Part shown: in pieces, positions 1 through 12,628 of the stretch
Position numbering within the stretch: the first letter of the stretch is position 1
How the letters are laid out: every line of letters starts with the position of its first letter
DNA from: Chrysoperla carnea
Lineage: Eukaryota > Arthropoda > Insecta > Neuroptera > Chrysopidae
Length of the DNA stretch: 64,000 nt
Assembly: GCF_905475395.1 (NCBI RefSeq)
Contig: NC_058338.1
Location: 90,753,435-90,817,434 of the forward strand
Direction of reading: 5' to 3'
Notes under the pieces: generated by a model
The model's input: only the letters and a program-made list of their open reading frames with translations
Told to the model about the DNA's origin: nothing
Databases searched by the model: none
Program-made: the position numbers and the translations under genes

Positions 1-111
1 GAACACCAATACCAAAATTTGGTTCGTAACACCAATATTTTTAAGCGTTACAAACTTGGGACTGAACTTAATATACCTTGGTATATGTCATATACATGGT
101 ATAAAAATCAA
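1..111 (+). repeat. Family A repeat, 3' end (copy A1)
   Basis: Matches the terminal block of the dominant repeat: ACACC(T/A)ATACCAAAATTT, then TTTTTAAGCGTTACAAACTT, then CATATACATGGTATAAA. It is cut by the window edge and followed at 111-150 by a fragment of the family D end in inverse orientation. Confidence 0.8.
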
Positions 112-552
112 GCCTTTTATTTAAAATTGCCTTGGTGTTCGTACGTCCTTAGAAACGCATTTTGTTTATTTCCTCAAAAATAAAAAAAATATCTTACTTG
201 GATCACTATAGTTTCACCGCTCTCAATTTTTTGTTTCAAAACATTAAAATCTTCAACTGTAAAGTTTAAGATAAACCGTACAGTTTTCATGAAAACACCG
301 GGGATTATAATATGAGTTAAAACTGGAGGTCAGCTTTTTGATAAAAATATAGTTTGATAAATGTGTTTGTTTTTAGAATGCGAATATGCCTTCATAAATT
401 ATTTATATTAAAATTTGTTTATTAATTGTTTATTCAATTAGATTATTTGAAACAAAAATAAAATTATCAAAATAATAATAAATAATGACATAATTTATTG
501 ACCACAGGCTAGATTTCTCTTTCAGTTAGAAATGACACAAAATTAATTTATA

Positions 553-1461
553 CTACACTGAAGAAAAAAATTAAAATAATGACAACCTCAAACCGAAGTT
601 GGCCGTTTCATATTGAAATAAAGTAAAAATACTTTCAAACAATTTACTAATGATTGGATCAAGTACAGCTAAATATTTGTATTTACAATAGAATGTCATT
701 GAATTTAAAATATGAATTCATTGATACAAAATCACTGAAGTTAAATAAACAAAATCATTACTTCTATGAAGAAAGAGATTGATTTTAGTTTAAAGTCAAG
801 CATTTTATTGATGGGAAATGTAATTGTAGTAATTGGCATATATATAATTGTGTAAATAAAGCGAATCGATGAATTAATAGAAAATTCGTTTGCGTTTGCT
901 TTAAATATAGAATTTGATTATTACGAACACATGCTTGTCATGTCTAGTCTATATGTGATTGGTTTAACTACATGAAGATTGTTGTTACTAAACTATAAGG
1001 AGTTTGAAATAAACTTATTGATCATTTTTATTATATATAGCATATTTTGATACTTATGTAACAACCATCGATAGCCTAGTTGGCACAGCAGTGGACTAGA
1101 CAAGACTGCAATATCAATAGTAATCCATATGTCGCTGGTTCAAGTCCGACTCGAAGCAATTTATTTATTTTTTTAATAAACCTAATAAACCCGCCTATGT
1201 GGTTGTACCAATCACATCATTGTTTTGTTATAATATTTATAAGTGGTAGATCCCATCAAAAAGAGATTGATGAATTCCAAAACAACAATATTTCAAATTT
1301 GTTAGACAGTATACTACTTTCGTTCAAACAACTCATGCGTTTGTGTCAACTTCACTGCTCAACCCCGTTGGTAGTTGTATCACATTCGTCATATTTGCTC
1401 TCGCGATGAGGTTGAGACAACCTCATATCGGTTGATATTAAAAATATTGTTTTCAGTGTAG
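553..1461. mobile_element. Family C element with terminal inverted repeats and internal tRNA-like segment (copy C1)
   Basis: Bounded by CTACACTGAAGAAAA and TTTTCAGTGTAG, which are mutual inverted complements. At 1066-1160 on the plus strand there is a tRNA-like stretch: an A-box-like TAGCCTAGTTGG and a B-box-like GGTTCAAGTCC about 60 nt apart. The 110-codon open frame at 1080-1409 lies within the repeat and is not a gene. Three other copies in the window carry the same arrangement. Non-autonomous; no transposase seen. Confidence 0.75.
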
Positions 1462-3167
1462 ACTTATAAAGTCTTTCTATCATCTATTGAGGAAAAAATT
1501 AAATTTATGTGATTAAAAAAACAAAATAATGTCTTATGTCAAAATACATTTTAAATGAAACCAAATAATAATTTACAATTTTCTTAGTACTTAATTTAAT
1601 TTAATGATCAAGGTTTTTAAAGTCGCATACTTCTCTGCCCCACTATGTATTTTCGTTAACAAATTTTTGTTGATATTTTTCAATGGGGTTAATCTAGTTT
1701 ATCTGTAAATAATTAATATATAAATACATTATTTGAAAAGCTTTCTTTGGTAGATAAGAATATCGGATAAAAGTATTAGTAAAATAAATTAAAGAAATCG
1801 ATAACATTTTATTGTTGTAGTTGAATTTGTTGTCATAATGATGAATCAATCACATGATTTACTGATTGAGTAAACACTTCCATGTGACCTGAGTGAATAA
1901 AAATACTCGACTATTGTAAATAAAAGTACATTTTGTATTGAATTTTATGTTCTGTAATACTGTAGGAAACGAAGCATTTGACCCGGGAAAAAATTATAAA
2001 CATCGAAAACGGTGAGGTTAGGTAAAATATGTCAATTTTACGCCAATTCCGCGATTTTTTCGTTTCAACGCTTATACAGGGTATCAAATATTATTTTAGA
2101 ATTTTGATAAGCTCTACAATATAATTTTAAGACCCGTTTTTCAGCTTTTAAAATGGCCTTTTTGAAGTTTTTCCAAACATTGAACTGTTAATATTTCGAA
2201 AACGAAACAGTTTACGAAAAAATCACAAAGAGCCTCTTTGACGATAAATAACCCATAGAATCAAGAGTAACTTTTACTTGATTCAAAAAAAATGTCATTT
2301 AACTGTTTCTTTGGAGGGGGGGGGGTATAAAAAAATTGGACCAATAGGGTTTCTGGCAAGATTCACAATATTAATCTATAAGCTTTTCTGATCAAGAATC
2401 AGAATCAAGAATTCAGATGAAGAATTCTCATTTAACGAATAAAAAAGTGAATTTATTATTAAACAAAGAGTAAGATACCCACTAGTGACGTCATACATGA
2501 GTACCACCTTACAGATTACATATAAAACTTTGTTTTGCTAAAAAGAGATGGGAAATCTTTTAATGCAATCTTTGATTGTTTATAACTTCTTCGTTTTTTA
2601 ATTAATTTTAATTTCCCTTTCAAATTTTATCATGGTATCAATCCTAGTTTTACATTTTTATGGGTAATATGGCTAATTCGACATCAGGATTATCCCCTAT
2701 CATATCTCTCAAACAGTACGGCAAGAAAAACTAATTTTCGTTCTCTTAACTAAGGAAACTCTAATATTCTGAATATATTTTTAAAAAGTAACCCACCTAA
2801 TAACCCACAATACTAAAATATGACTACTTTAATTTGTAACTATAACAAAGTTTTAAAATTAATAACAAAATAAAAAAAAATAAAAAATGAAACATGATTA
2901 TATAATATATAGTATTGATTATTTATTTTCTAGTTATATAGAGCTTGCTTGAGCTATGTTATTCCACTATTACCGTACCGTCATACATAATATGCGATGC
3001 ATTCAAGCTTCCTGCTTTGTGATGATGCATTTAGAGTTAACATGCTTTGTGATTCCCTAGCAACGATTCAGACAAATAACTATCTGATCTGTTACTGTTC
3101 CACTTCCATTTTCCGTAGTTACGGAGTGGAAGTCTATTTAATATTATAATTTAGTAAAAAACACAAA
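1462..3167. other. AT-rich intergenic stretch with no gene
   Basis: No exon-like frame with splice sites was seen on either strand. A run of ten G at about 2317-2326 stands out from the AT-rich surroundings. The rest is low-complexity AT and unclassified sequence, without a match to the repeat families named here. Confidence 0.5.
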
Positions 3168-4172
3168 TACAGTGCAACCTTAATATCACGTAATTCTACT
3201 TAATATAACGACTCTCTCGATTTAACAAATTCTTCGTAATTCTCATAAATTTATGGACAATTTATGAGGTTTACGAAGAATTTGTTAAATCGAGAGAGTA
3301 AGAGTCAATGTAAAATATATCTTTTCATTGCGAACATTTTTTGGGAACGGCGAATTTTCAACTATCAAAAAAGTGCGAATACCTCGAATTAACGAATTTT
3401 GTCCCATAGTGTGTGATTCATGTCGCGGTTATTGTTTTTTGATGGAAAGTAATCATTGCTGCTCGTCACTATTGTTAAAGATTCAAGTTGCAATGGCTCA
3501 GAAACGTAAAGGATGTTCCTTATCAGTCGCAGAAAAGCGAAACATCATTAATTACCTCTTTATAACAAATTTTATACCAACCTAACCTCAATAGGCTTTT
3601 ATCCACAAATAAAAAAACGGTTGGATACAAGTTTCTAATGATTAATCATCATCTGTCGATAACAAAACACCAAATTATTGTTTAAAAAGAATAAGGGTTA
3701 TTATTTAAAAAAAGTTATATCAATAAAATTATGCATCCGGTCACGTGACAGCAAACACCAATCAAATTTATTGTGAAAATATTACGTCACGCCATTTGAA
3801 ACACTATGTAAACAACATTACATTTTAACAGGACTGAACAGACCGAAGCAGGTTAGTTGATCACAGCTGCTACAACTTCAATACACAAAAATGATTGTAC
3901 GACAATTTTTGATGTCATTCAAGACGCCATGATACTCTGCACTGTTTTCGAAGTAAATTTGAATTGGTTTTCGAAAATGCAAATTACATAATGTAAACAG
4001 AGTTTTTTTTTTAAATAATACTTTTTAGATGTAAATTAGATACTACTGTAACGTATAAACCAATTTTTCAAATTTAGGACAAAAGCCTGTATAACTTCAA
4101 TTTAACGAATTACTTGATATAACGAATATTCAATTGTTCCCTTCCGATTTTTTATATTAAGGTTGAACTGTA
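3168..4172 (+). mobile_element. Tigger/pogo-like DNA transposon remnant
   Basis: Ends are TACAGTGCAACCTTAATAT at the left and its near complement at the right (TACAGTTCAACCTTAATAT read inward), beginning with the TA expected of the Tc1/mariner-pogo group. At 3493 an ATG opens MAQKRKGCSLSVAEKRNIIN, which resembles the N-terminal helix-turn-helix of Tigger/CENP-B-type transposases. The frame stops after about 30 residues and the rest of the transposase is missing. A short inverted repeat at 3209-3302 lies inside the left end. Inactive. Confidence 0.65.
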
Positions 4173-5628
4173 ACATGTTTACTTATTATAAAGTTTTATG
4201 ATGAATATTATAAATTTTTATGTGAAATTTTCTTAATTTAACTTGACAAGGTTTTTATATCCGCAACTTCGCTTACGTTTATATGTTGTGCTCACGTCGT
4301 AATGTATATGCATTTCATTAAGAGACCCTTGTTATTAAAAAGTAATGAATGCGATTGAAATTAACAGATTTTATCGAATATCAATCTTTTAATGCGAGCT
4401 ACTAGAAATGGCAACTATTATTAAGTTGAATTGAATTAATACGGGTTGACCTATGTTGGCGATCCGTGCTCGAAGAATTCTAAAAACTAATATGGTTCAA
4501 AATAAATACTTGGCGTGATCGACAATTTTGTTTTCTTTTTATTATCATTGTTATCTTTATAATCTTTACTTATTGTTCTGCGGAAGTGGGTTTGGTAAAC
4601 TTCAATTTTACCGTTAATTCAGTACTAAACCAAAAAAGCGAATCAACGTAACTAGATCCACTTAAACAAATTTTGATACATTTTTTCTTAATTGATGAAT
4701 TGTACAGAATCGGTCTTTTTGATATAGATTAGATGTATAAACTAATAAAGCATTTCTGCCATCTATTGAGAAAAAAAAAAGTTTGGGAGACTTAAAACAA
4801 ATGAACATATATGTCAAAAAGTATTTTTAACAATCTTTAAAAAAATAATGTGTTTTCAACAAAATAAAGTAGATAATTTTAAGAAAAAATTTTCTATAAA
4901 AGTTCAAAATTATGTCATATTTGTTTTCAATCAAGTACAGTCGATTCTCGATAGTTTGATACTCAAGGGTTCAGAGAAATAATTTCAAATTATTAAAAGT
5001 TTCAAAAGCCAAATGCAAACTGCAATCTCAATCATTATTTCATTTATGTAAACAAACGACAGGTCTGTGCATGACCAACGTTTTTACGGATCTTTTTTTT
5101 CCAGTCTATTTTAGCGAATTGCCGAAGGGAATGGAGCTATTGCTTTTGTACTGATGATGGAATTTTGGAAAAATTTCTTCCAACGTTCATCGATTCTACA
5201 TAATAGATCTCAAAAATGATCATCGTTAAAATTTATTCTGGGTGTCCCGTAAGTACCGCACGCTTTTGTTACACCAGGTAGAAAATAAAATTCTAAGACG
5301 AAAAGTCCTCTTCCATTTTTTGATTCAATGCCCGGATAGCTAGCTATTAATTAAAATAGACAGTCAATCAGAAGCATTGTAACTAAAAATTAAAACCACT
5401 CGACTTTGATAGACTGACTAATTAATGATTTTTATTTTAATTATTAATAATTCATTTTATAATAGAAGGAGCCAGGCCAAAAAAAATTCGTTGAATTTAC
5501 TAAAGCTGATCGTTTGAGGATTGGTTATTGTAGTTGTGTACACACACATACTGCGGTCAGTCAAGCGAATGATAGAACAGGAGTCAGATATATGCAGTCG
5601 AAACGGTGCAGTTTTACGTAGTACTAAA
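4173..5628. other. Intergenic stretch with no gene recognised
   Basis: AT-rich sequence without exon-like frames. A transposon-end-like motif, GTACAGTCGATTCTCGATA, occurs near 4935 without a partner. Minus-strand frames around 5457-5675 overlap the start of the tandem duplication and have no coding character. Confidence 0.4.
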
Positions 5629-5980
5629 ATGAATTTATTAAAGCTGCAAATTGTTATATAGCTTGTATATTGCATATAGATAACAGTTATAACAGTCAGT
5701 CAGTTAAACGTTAGAACAGGGTCGGTCAGTCAGCTCTTATTTATGAACAATAAATAGATAAAATTCATTTATGATTTCCGTGGTATTTAAATGAATTTAT
5801 TAAAGCTGAAAAATGCTATACAGCTTGTATATTGCATATAGATAACAGTTATGATAGTCTGTCAGTTAAACGTTAGAACAGGGTCGGTCAGTCAGCCCTT
5901 ATTTATGAACAATAAATAAATAAAATTCATTTATGATTTCCGTGGTATTTAAATGAATTTATTAATACTGAAAATTGTTA
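5629..5980. repeat. 162-bp tandem duplication (about 2.1 copies)
   Basis: ATGAATTTATTAA recurs at 5629, 5791 and 5953, a period of exactly 162 bp. The first two units are nearly identical and both include GTCGGTCAGTCAGC and GATTTCCGTGGTATTTAAA. The third is only a start. The low divergence indicates a recent duplication. Confidence 0.9.
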
Positions 5981-6369
5981 TATTCGATTTTAGGAAAAAT
6001 GTGTTAAGAAAACTTTTTTCAATCTCTGAGGGAATTCGCTTAGCTAATGCAGCTCCTGTTATACGATTTTTTTTTCTAATCATACATACACCTACCTAAT
6101 ATAAATAAGATATATCGTTATTATTTATCATATTCAATACAATACAATTTGATTAAAGTATATTATCATTACCTATATTTGTTTATTGATTCAAGTTTTA
6201 TTTATTTACAATTTATTATTTCAATCCAAAAATAGAACGTAATAAACTACGATGGCTATTTAGTTCGATTCGAGCAAATTATGAATTTAGTTTGTATAAA
6301 TTCTAAAACGAGCAGTTTCTAAAAGTTATTAGAAAATTCTCAACTTCCTATCTTTTATAATTTTTGAGA

Positions 6370-6805
6370 AAATGAACACCAAATTTGTGTCCTAATTTGC
6401 GCCCTGGTGGATAAACAGTGATGTTCAGGGTTCAGGAAAAAATGTTTTAAACAAAAGTTGTTTATTTTTTTATTAGGAACATTTTTTACGTTTAAACTTT
6501 AGTTCCATCTGTAACGATTTACAAGGAGGGTCCGTAGGACACCTATGTTGTTCATTTTACGAACTTAAACTCACTTTTTACGTTCTGAGCCCGCTATAAA
6601 AATTTCACTTTGATATCTATTTTCGTTTTTGAATTATCGCGCTAAAAGATAGACGGACATATCGGAAATGGGCTAATTAGGTGATTTTATGAACATTTAT
6701 AAAAAAATTTTGTTTGTATCATCAATATTTCTAAGCGTTACAAACTGGGAAATAAAATATATATACGTTGATATATATTTCATATATACAGTACAGGGTA
6801 TAATA
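6370..6805 (+). repeat. Family A repeat, degenerate copy (A2)
   Basis: Matches the central and right parts of family A (AAACAGTGATGTT, GTTGTTTATTTTTTTATTAGGAAC, ATTTCTAAGCGTTACAAACT) with many substitutions, so it is an old copy. Confidence 0.7.
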
Positions 6806-6812
6806 ATTTATT

Positions 6813-7190
6813 TTAAGATAGTCCGGCTCTTTGAGCAAGTACGGTGCAATGCTCATTTTTTGCGGTAGATGACCGTTCAAAGACCTTTGATCACAATAAA
6901 CACAGTTTTAGGGCCTCTTGCGGGGACAAAATTTGAATTATTTCATTTTAAAATTGTGATTTATAAAAATTTCCAAAAATTAATCGGTGATTCGAGCTTC
7001 AAAAAAGATTTCATCATGAAGAAAATTTATCACAGATTCTGTTTATGCAAAACAAACTTTACCTTACGACGCTTTCCAAAAAAAACATGAAAAAACTTTG
7101 GTTTTGGACGCTTTTACGGTATTTTTAAACCATTTTATTACATTTTCGTCATACAAATTGCTTAGTCACGTGACAGTCGGATTACTTTAA
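6813..7190. mobile_element. Family G MITE with TTAA ends (copy G1)
   Basis: Left end TTAAGATAGTCCGGCT and right end AGTCGGATTACTTTAA are imperfect inverted complements. The interior matches 29743-30219 in the opposite orientation, including TTTTAGGGCCTCTTGCGGGGAC and GTCACGTGACAGTCG. The 73-codon open frame at 6869-7090 lies within this repeat and is not a gene. Confidence 0.65.
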
Positions 7191-7548
7191 AGTGAAATTA
7201 AGATTAGTTTTAATTTAAATTTCCACACCATATCCCAACAATATTTAAAAAAAATTAAAACATACAATTTTACGTTGGAGAACTTTTTCTAAATTTAATA
7301 AAAATAAACTAATAATAAATAAGTAACTAATTTTCCCAGACAATCAAAATATTGAAGTCCTTGTGTTGTGTGTTTGTGTGTCAATCATTAAAAAAAGTCA
7401 AGTACTTAAGCTTTATCATTCTTTGGATAAAGTACATGACCTCTTCTTCATTCTGTAGCAGAACTTTGTGTATATTGTTATTATAAGTACCAATAAATAA
7501 GTACATATTCTTCTGATTACAATAAAAACATCCGTATAATATTGTTTT

Positions 7549-7695
7549 AAGGATGTACGAGCGCCAAGGCAATTTTTGATAAAAGACTTGATTTTTCTTA
7601 TATAAAGTTGGACTTAGTCCAAATCAATTCTGAAAACTGTTGTGGTGGGAGATGTTGTTGCCCGATTAGGAGTTAGGAGATTAGAAGTTGTAGGC
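7549..7695. mobile_element. Family D MITE, one end (copy D2)
   Basis: Starts AAGGATGTACGAGCGCCAAG, the terminal motif of family D, and continues through GATAAAAGACTTGATTTTT and TTGCCCGATTA as in the other copies. It is truncated where family C copy C2 begins. Confidence 0.65.
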
Positions 7696-7700
7696 ACATT

Positions 7701-8563
7701 TACACTGAAAACCAAAATTTTTAATATCCGCCAATATGAGGTTGTCTCAACCTCATCGCGAGATCAAAAATATTGCGAATGGGGCCACGAATGTGATACA
7801 ACTACCGTACGGGGTTGAGTGGCGAAGTTGACACAAACGCGTAAGTTGTTTGTATAAAAGTAATATACTATCTAACAAACAAATATTTTTGTTTTGAAAT
7901 GCAACATAGTTTTAAACAATCTCTTTTTGATTGGTAAAACCAATCAAAAAATCTTTTTTTGGTTTATAAATATTATAACAAAATAGTGATGTGATTGACG
8001 CAAGCACATGGGCAGGTTTCTTAGGTTTATTTAAAAAAAAATTAGATTGTTCGAGTCGATTAAAATGTCTTATGTCCACCGCTGTACCAACTGGGCTACC
8101 GATGGTTGTTATATAGGTATCAAAATATGGTTATATATATTAAAAATTATCAATAAGTTTATTTCAAGCTCTCTATAAACTAGTAACAACAATCTTCATG
8201 TAGCTTAGACATGACAGATATGTGTTCGTAATAACCAAATCCTATATTTAAAGCCAACGTAAAGATATATTCTTTTAATTCGTCTGTTCGCTTTATTTAC
8301 ACGATTATATATTCCAAGTAAGTATTTTAGTTTCCATCAATAAAATGCATGACTTTAAACTAAAATCAATCTTTTTCATAGAAATAATGATTTTGTTTAT
8401 TTAACTTCAGTGATTTTGTATCAATTAATTCATATTTTAAATTACCATTCAATTGCAAATACAAATATTTAGCTATATTTGTTCCAATCATTAGGAAAGC
8501 CTTTGAAAGTATTTTTACTTTATTGAAACGGCCAACTTCGGGTTATCATTTTTTTTTTAGTGA
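7701..8563. mobile_element. Family C element with tRNA-like segment (copy C2, inverse of C1)
   Basis: Starts TACACTGAAAACCAAAATTTT and carries the shared AATATGAGGTTGTCTCAACC block. Read on the minus strand near 8106-8040 it has GGTAGCCCAGTTGGTACAGC, a better tRNA A-box than in C1. The right end is worn (TTTTAGTGAA). Confidence 0.7.
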
Positions 8564-8929
8564 AACATTGGTTTTATGATAAAATGGTAGATGGATGATA
8601 TGTTTTAAATTATTATTATAATTAAAAGTAATACTACTAAAATTTAATTTCCTATTTTATATTTAAAACGAAATTCATACAAAATCGTTGATTTAGCATA
8701 AACTTATGATTGATTAGCAATTAAGTTGAATGCAAAATATTTATTAAAAAGAAATGAGTCAGGTAATAATAATGAACGTTAAATATGTATTAATTAATTT
8801 AGTGCGGATGTTGCTATTTTATTTTAAAATTTTACATATTTTTAATGCAATAATAATTATACAATAATGTATTTATATTTCTTTTAGAAATATTCACATT
8901 TAATTGTACCTTTTATCATGTAATTATTA

Positions 8930-9503
8930 TACAGTAGAATCTCAATAAGTTAAACCTCGGTAACATAAAAACCTTAGTTACTTCAAAAAATACTACGTTC
9001 CCTTCCCATCAGGGCCCAAAACCTCTATAGCTTAAAATACGCAACCTCTATAACTTAAATAAATAATTTCTGTTAGGCCCTCAGTAACTAAAAGAAATGT
9101 TTCCACAACCTCTATAACATAAAATTGTGTGAATGAGTCATTTTGAAAGAGTGTCAAAACAACTGTACGATCATTTATAGAGCAGTGTAGCAACATAGAA
9201 GATAATGTATTCTCCTTTCTATTTGTCATTGAAAATCAAATCGATTTAGAAACAGTGAATTTTTTAAAACAAAAGAAAATCACAGATTTTTATAAGTAGA
9301 CTAAACCTTTAGTTGTTGTTTTATTTTTATGTAATGTAAGTAATGTGAATAAATATGATTACATATGTATTTTATTTTCAGTATTTTATTGAACCCATCC
9401 TTCTGATGCATTCAATTACATAGACCCTTGATAACTAAAAACCTCTATAACTTAAAATATTTTTTGTTTCCCTTGGACTTTAACTTATCGAGATTCTACT
9501 GTA
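8930..9503. mobile_element. Pogo/Tigger-type MITE
   Basis: A 24-25 bp terminal inverted repeat, TACAGTAGAATCTCAATAAG inward from 8930 and TACAGTAGAATCTCGATAAG inward from 9503, differs at one base and begins with TA. Internal CCTCTATAACTTAAA repeats are typical of such elements. At 574 bp with no transposase it is non-autonomous. The near-identical ends indicate a fairly young insertion. Confidence 0.8.
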
Positions 9504-9552
9504 TTTGTGTTTTTATCAAAAAGGTGATACACAAAAGTGGCATTGAAATTTC

Positions 9553-10116
9553 TTTTTATACCATGTATATATGAAATAGATCATAGTATATTAAGTTTAG
9601 TCCCAAGTTTGTAACGCCTAAAAATATTGATGCTACGAAAAAAATTTTGGTATAGGTGTTCATAGAATCACCTAATTATTCCATTTCCGGTTGTCTGTGC
9701 GTCTGTCTGCCCGTCCATCTATCAACACGATAACTTAAAAACGAAAAATCATATCAAGCTGAAATTTTTACAGCGTGCTCAGGAAATACAAAGTGAGGTC
9801 AAGTTCGTAAATGAGCAACATAGGTCAATTGGATTTTGGGTCCGTAGAACTCATCTTGTAAACTGTTAGAGATAGAGTTTCTTATAAAAAAATAACAACA
9901 TTTGTTTGAAACATTTTTTCGTAAACATTACTGTTTACCCGTGAGGGCGCAAATTATATAGTATGTATCATATGGGAATATCAGTTATGTTTGTGTGACA
10001 TGTATGTATGTGTAACGTGACTGTGTAATCTATACATGATATAGATTAAACGTGGTAAATAGTCTATACATGTTAATTCAACAATTCACTAAGTCAATTG
10101 TTTGTTTACTTGTTTT
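9553..10116 (-). repeat. Family A repeat, near full length (A3)
   Basis: Full architecture in reverse: TTTTTATACCATGTATATATG, then AACGCCTAAAAATATTGATGC, a GTCTGTCTGCCCGTCCATC microsatellite core, GTGAGGTCAAGTTCGTAAATG, TTTACCCGTGAGGGCGC, and an end in CAATTGTTTGTTTACTTG. Confidence 0.85.
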
Positions 10117-10261
10117 CAATTAATTCTTTTAAAAAAAAATTTATTATTTCCAAAAAATTTTCCGTAATATTTATTAATCAGGCACGTGGAAAATACTTAA
10201 TATTATTACAGACTAATAAAGTATTCCTGCCATGAAAAAAGCATATTTGGAAAACAAAACA

Positions 10262-10404
10262 ACATTTACAGGGTGGATTCGTTTTTAAGTTGACATGCTT
10301 GAAATACGAAAAATAAGGTATCGATAAAAATGCTTCAAGCAAAAAATGTTGGGTCTATAGATGCACATCTTATGCAGACATTAAACTTGACACAGGATTT
10401 AAAG
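10262..10404 (+). repeat. Family E repeat, left part, split by a hAT insertion
   Basis: Contains AAGTTGACATGCTTGAAATAC, GATAAAAATGCTTCAAGC and AAAAATGTTGGGTCTATA, shared with copies at 25597-25985, 18778-19010 and 52205-52620. It resumes at 11691 after the hAT element (ATTTAAAGGTCAATGAAAAG) and runs to about 11960. Confidence 0.75.
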
Positions 10405-11690
10405 CAGGGTTCGAAAATATCCGATATTTATTATAAACATCAAAATATCGGATATTTTTTATATATATACGATATATATCAAAATTTTGATATTTAAAAA
10501 AAAAAAACTACAATGTTTTAAATGTTTTATTTACTTAGGCACTTCAAATCAGACAAATGAAACCAAAACATAAAATATTCTTCTAGATCAGGCAAAATCA
10601 ATTAAAAATCATAAAATTTTTATAAATAAAAATCAATTTTAAAACAAAAAACAATTTTATAAATTGTTATCAGTCAATGGTCATACCTACACTTAGGCAA
10701 CATAACAATAAACATTACAAATAATAACTCTAGAGTATAATCAATCTTTTAATTATCAAATCAGTCATCAGTCATTCGTAATAAACTGTTAATTATCAAA
10801 TAAAAAATAGGTCGTTTCATAATTGTGCTTGGTTTGACTGCAAGGAAGATAAAGCTAGATCATCTTCCGATTCTGAATCTTACTTTAACTTACTCTTTAG
10901 TAACGAACTTTTTCTGACACGACACGATTTGAACTTAGTATTAGTAGGTTTTAACTCTACTCCAAGGCCATCAAAATTGGGGAAGTAGAAATACAGTCAT
11001 AAACGCCAAAAATTACTAAATAATATTAAATTTTTATACCATGTATATATGAAATATACATAGTATTATAAGTTTAGGCCCAAGTTTGTAACGCCTAAAA
11101 ATATTGATGCTACAAAAAAAAATTGGTATAGGTGTTCATAAAATCACCTAATTAATCCATTTCCGGTTGTCCGTCCGTCCGTCCGTCTGTGGACACGATT
11201 ACTCAAAAACGAAAAGAGATATCAAGCTGAAATTTTTACAGCGTGCTTAGGACGTAAAAAGTGAGGTCAAGTTCGTAAATGAGCAACATGGGTCAATTGG
11301 GTCATGGGTTCGTAGTACCCATCTTGTAAACCGTTAGAGATAGAATAAAATTTAAATCTAAGAAATGTTCCTTACAAAAAATTAAACAACTTTTGTTTGA
11401 AACATTTTTTCGTAAACATCACTGTTTACCCGTGAGGGCGACAATTAGGGCGGAAATTTTATAATATGTACTATACTTGATTATCAGTTATGTATGTGTC
11501 ACATGTTGGTATATGTAATGTGATAAAGAAATCAACACTGACTATACATGGTATTTTAACAATTAACTCAGTCAATTGTTTGTTTTCACTTGTTTAAAAT
11601 CATTTTTGTATTGATATATATCATAAAAATTCACGTGATATATATCGGATATCATCATAAATATCCATTGATATATATCCTCGAACCCTG
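10405..11690. mobile_element. hAT-like non-autonomous element with 8-bp target duplication
   Basis: Begins CAGGGTTCGAAAATATCCG and ends ATATATCCTCGAACCCTG, inverted complements in the CAGGG style of hAT elements. It is flanked on both sides by ATTTAAAG (10397-10404 and 11691-11698), an exact 8-bp target duplication as expected for hAT. It interrupts a family E repeat, and itself contains a family A copy at 11031-11595. No transposase frame is visible. Confidence 0.85.
11031..11595 (-). repeat. Family A repeat, full length, nested in the hAT element (A4)
   Basis: Starts TTTTTATACCATGTATATATG and ends TCAATTGTTTGTTTTCACTTG. The core reads GTCCGTCCGTCCGTCTGTGG. It lies wholly inside the hAT element at 10405-11690, so it was inserted later or was carried along. 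Confidence 0.85.
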
Positions 11691-12628
11691 ATTTAAAGGT
11701 CAATGAAAAGCTCACTTTACGAAATCTAGGCACTCTTCGAAAAAAATTATCCAATAAATCTAATAAGAGTGTTGTTTTTCTATAAAGTACATTTTTGTTC
11801 AAAATGAATGAACAAAAAAACTAGATTTTTGATATCAATTACTAAACTATTCGGTTTACAAAAAAATATTTGCGTATTTATAAAGAATAACTTTCTAATT
11901 CCAAGCGTTCTAAAAAAATTCTACAACATATTTTCGAAAATCAAATAAATAGCGGTCGAAATACCGCCATAATCGTGTTGGCTTTTTAATCACTTCTAAT
12001 TTATTAAAAAAATAACGCAAGCACTGACATTCAACTCTTTCTATACAGAGGATTTCAACAGTTAACTCAGTCAATTGTTTGATTTCATTTGATTTTTTTT
12101 AATTACTATTTATTAATATTTCTTTCAGGCACAATTCCGAATTTGATAATAAATGTTATAATTAAACACAATTAGTACAAAAGTGTAAAATACTTATAAT
12201 TACTTTCATTGTAAATATGTAGCCACTAGGGTTAAATTAGTGTCATCTAGACGAGGTAAATATATGTATAGTACCATATGACATTTGAAAAACTAGATAC
12301 AGTTTCCAAGAGTATTATATTCGAATGCAGTGGGCGTATAACCTTAAACCATCCTATTTTAGAGTATATTATGAAAGGACATATAACTAATTTAAAAAAA
12401 ATTTTTATCTTATGAAATTGAACACCAGCCAAACTATTTATATTCCTTTGTTTTATGAAAATTGAAAATCATGTAAATAAATATGTTACAGGTTTTACAG
12501 TAATATTTTCTTTTTTCTTGAATGTCCAATATTCTATCCCCGAGGTCTTATTTCTATCTGAATTTTAAAGTAGTCTTGATTGAACGAAGCCTTAGAAATA
12601 ATAACTGAACTGATTTTAAATTTTCATT

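Noticed and set aside
1066-1160. A functional tRNA gene
   Set aside because: A- and B-box-like motifs are present, but I see no acceptor or anticodon stem pairing and the unit recurs as part of a repeat.
1080-1409. 109-codon plus-strand open frame
   Set aside because: It lies inside family C copy C1, spans the tRNA-like segment and has no counterpart frame in the other copies.
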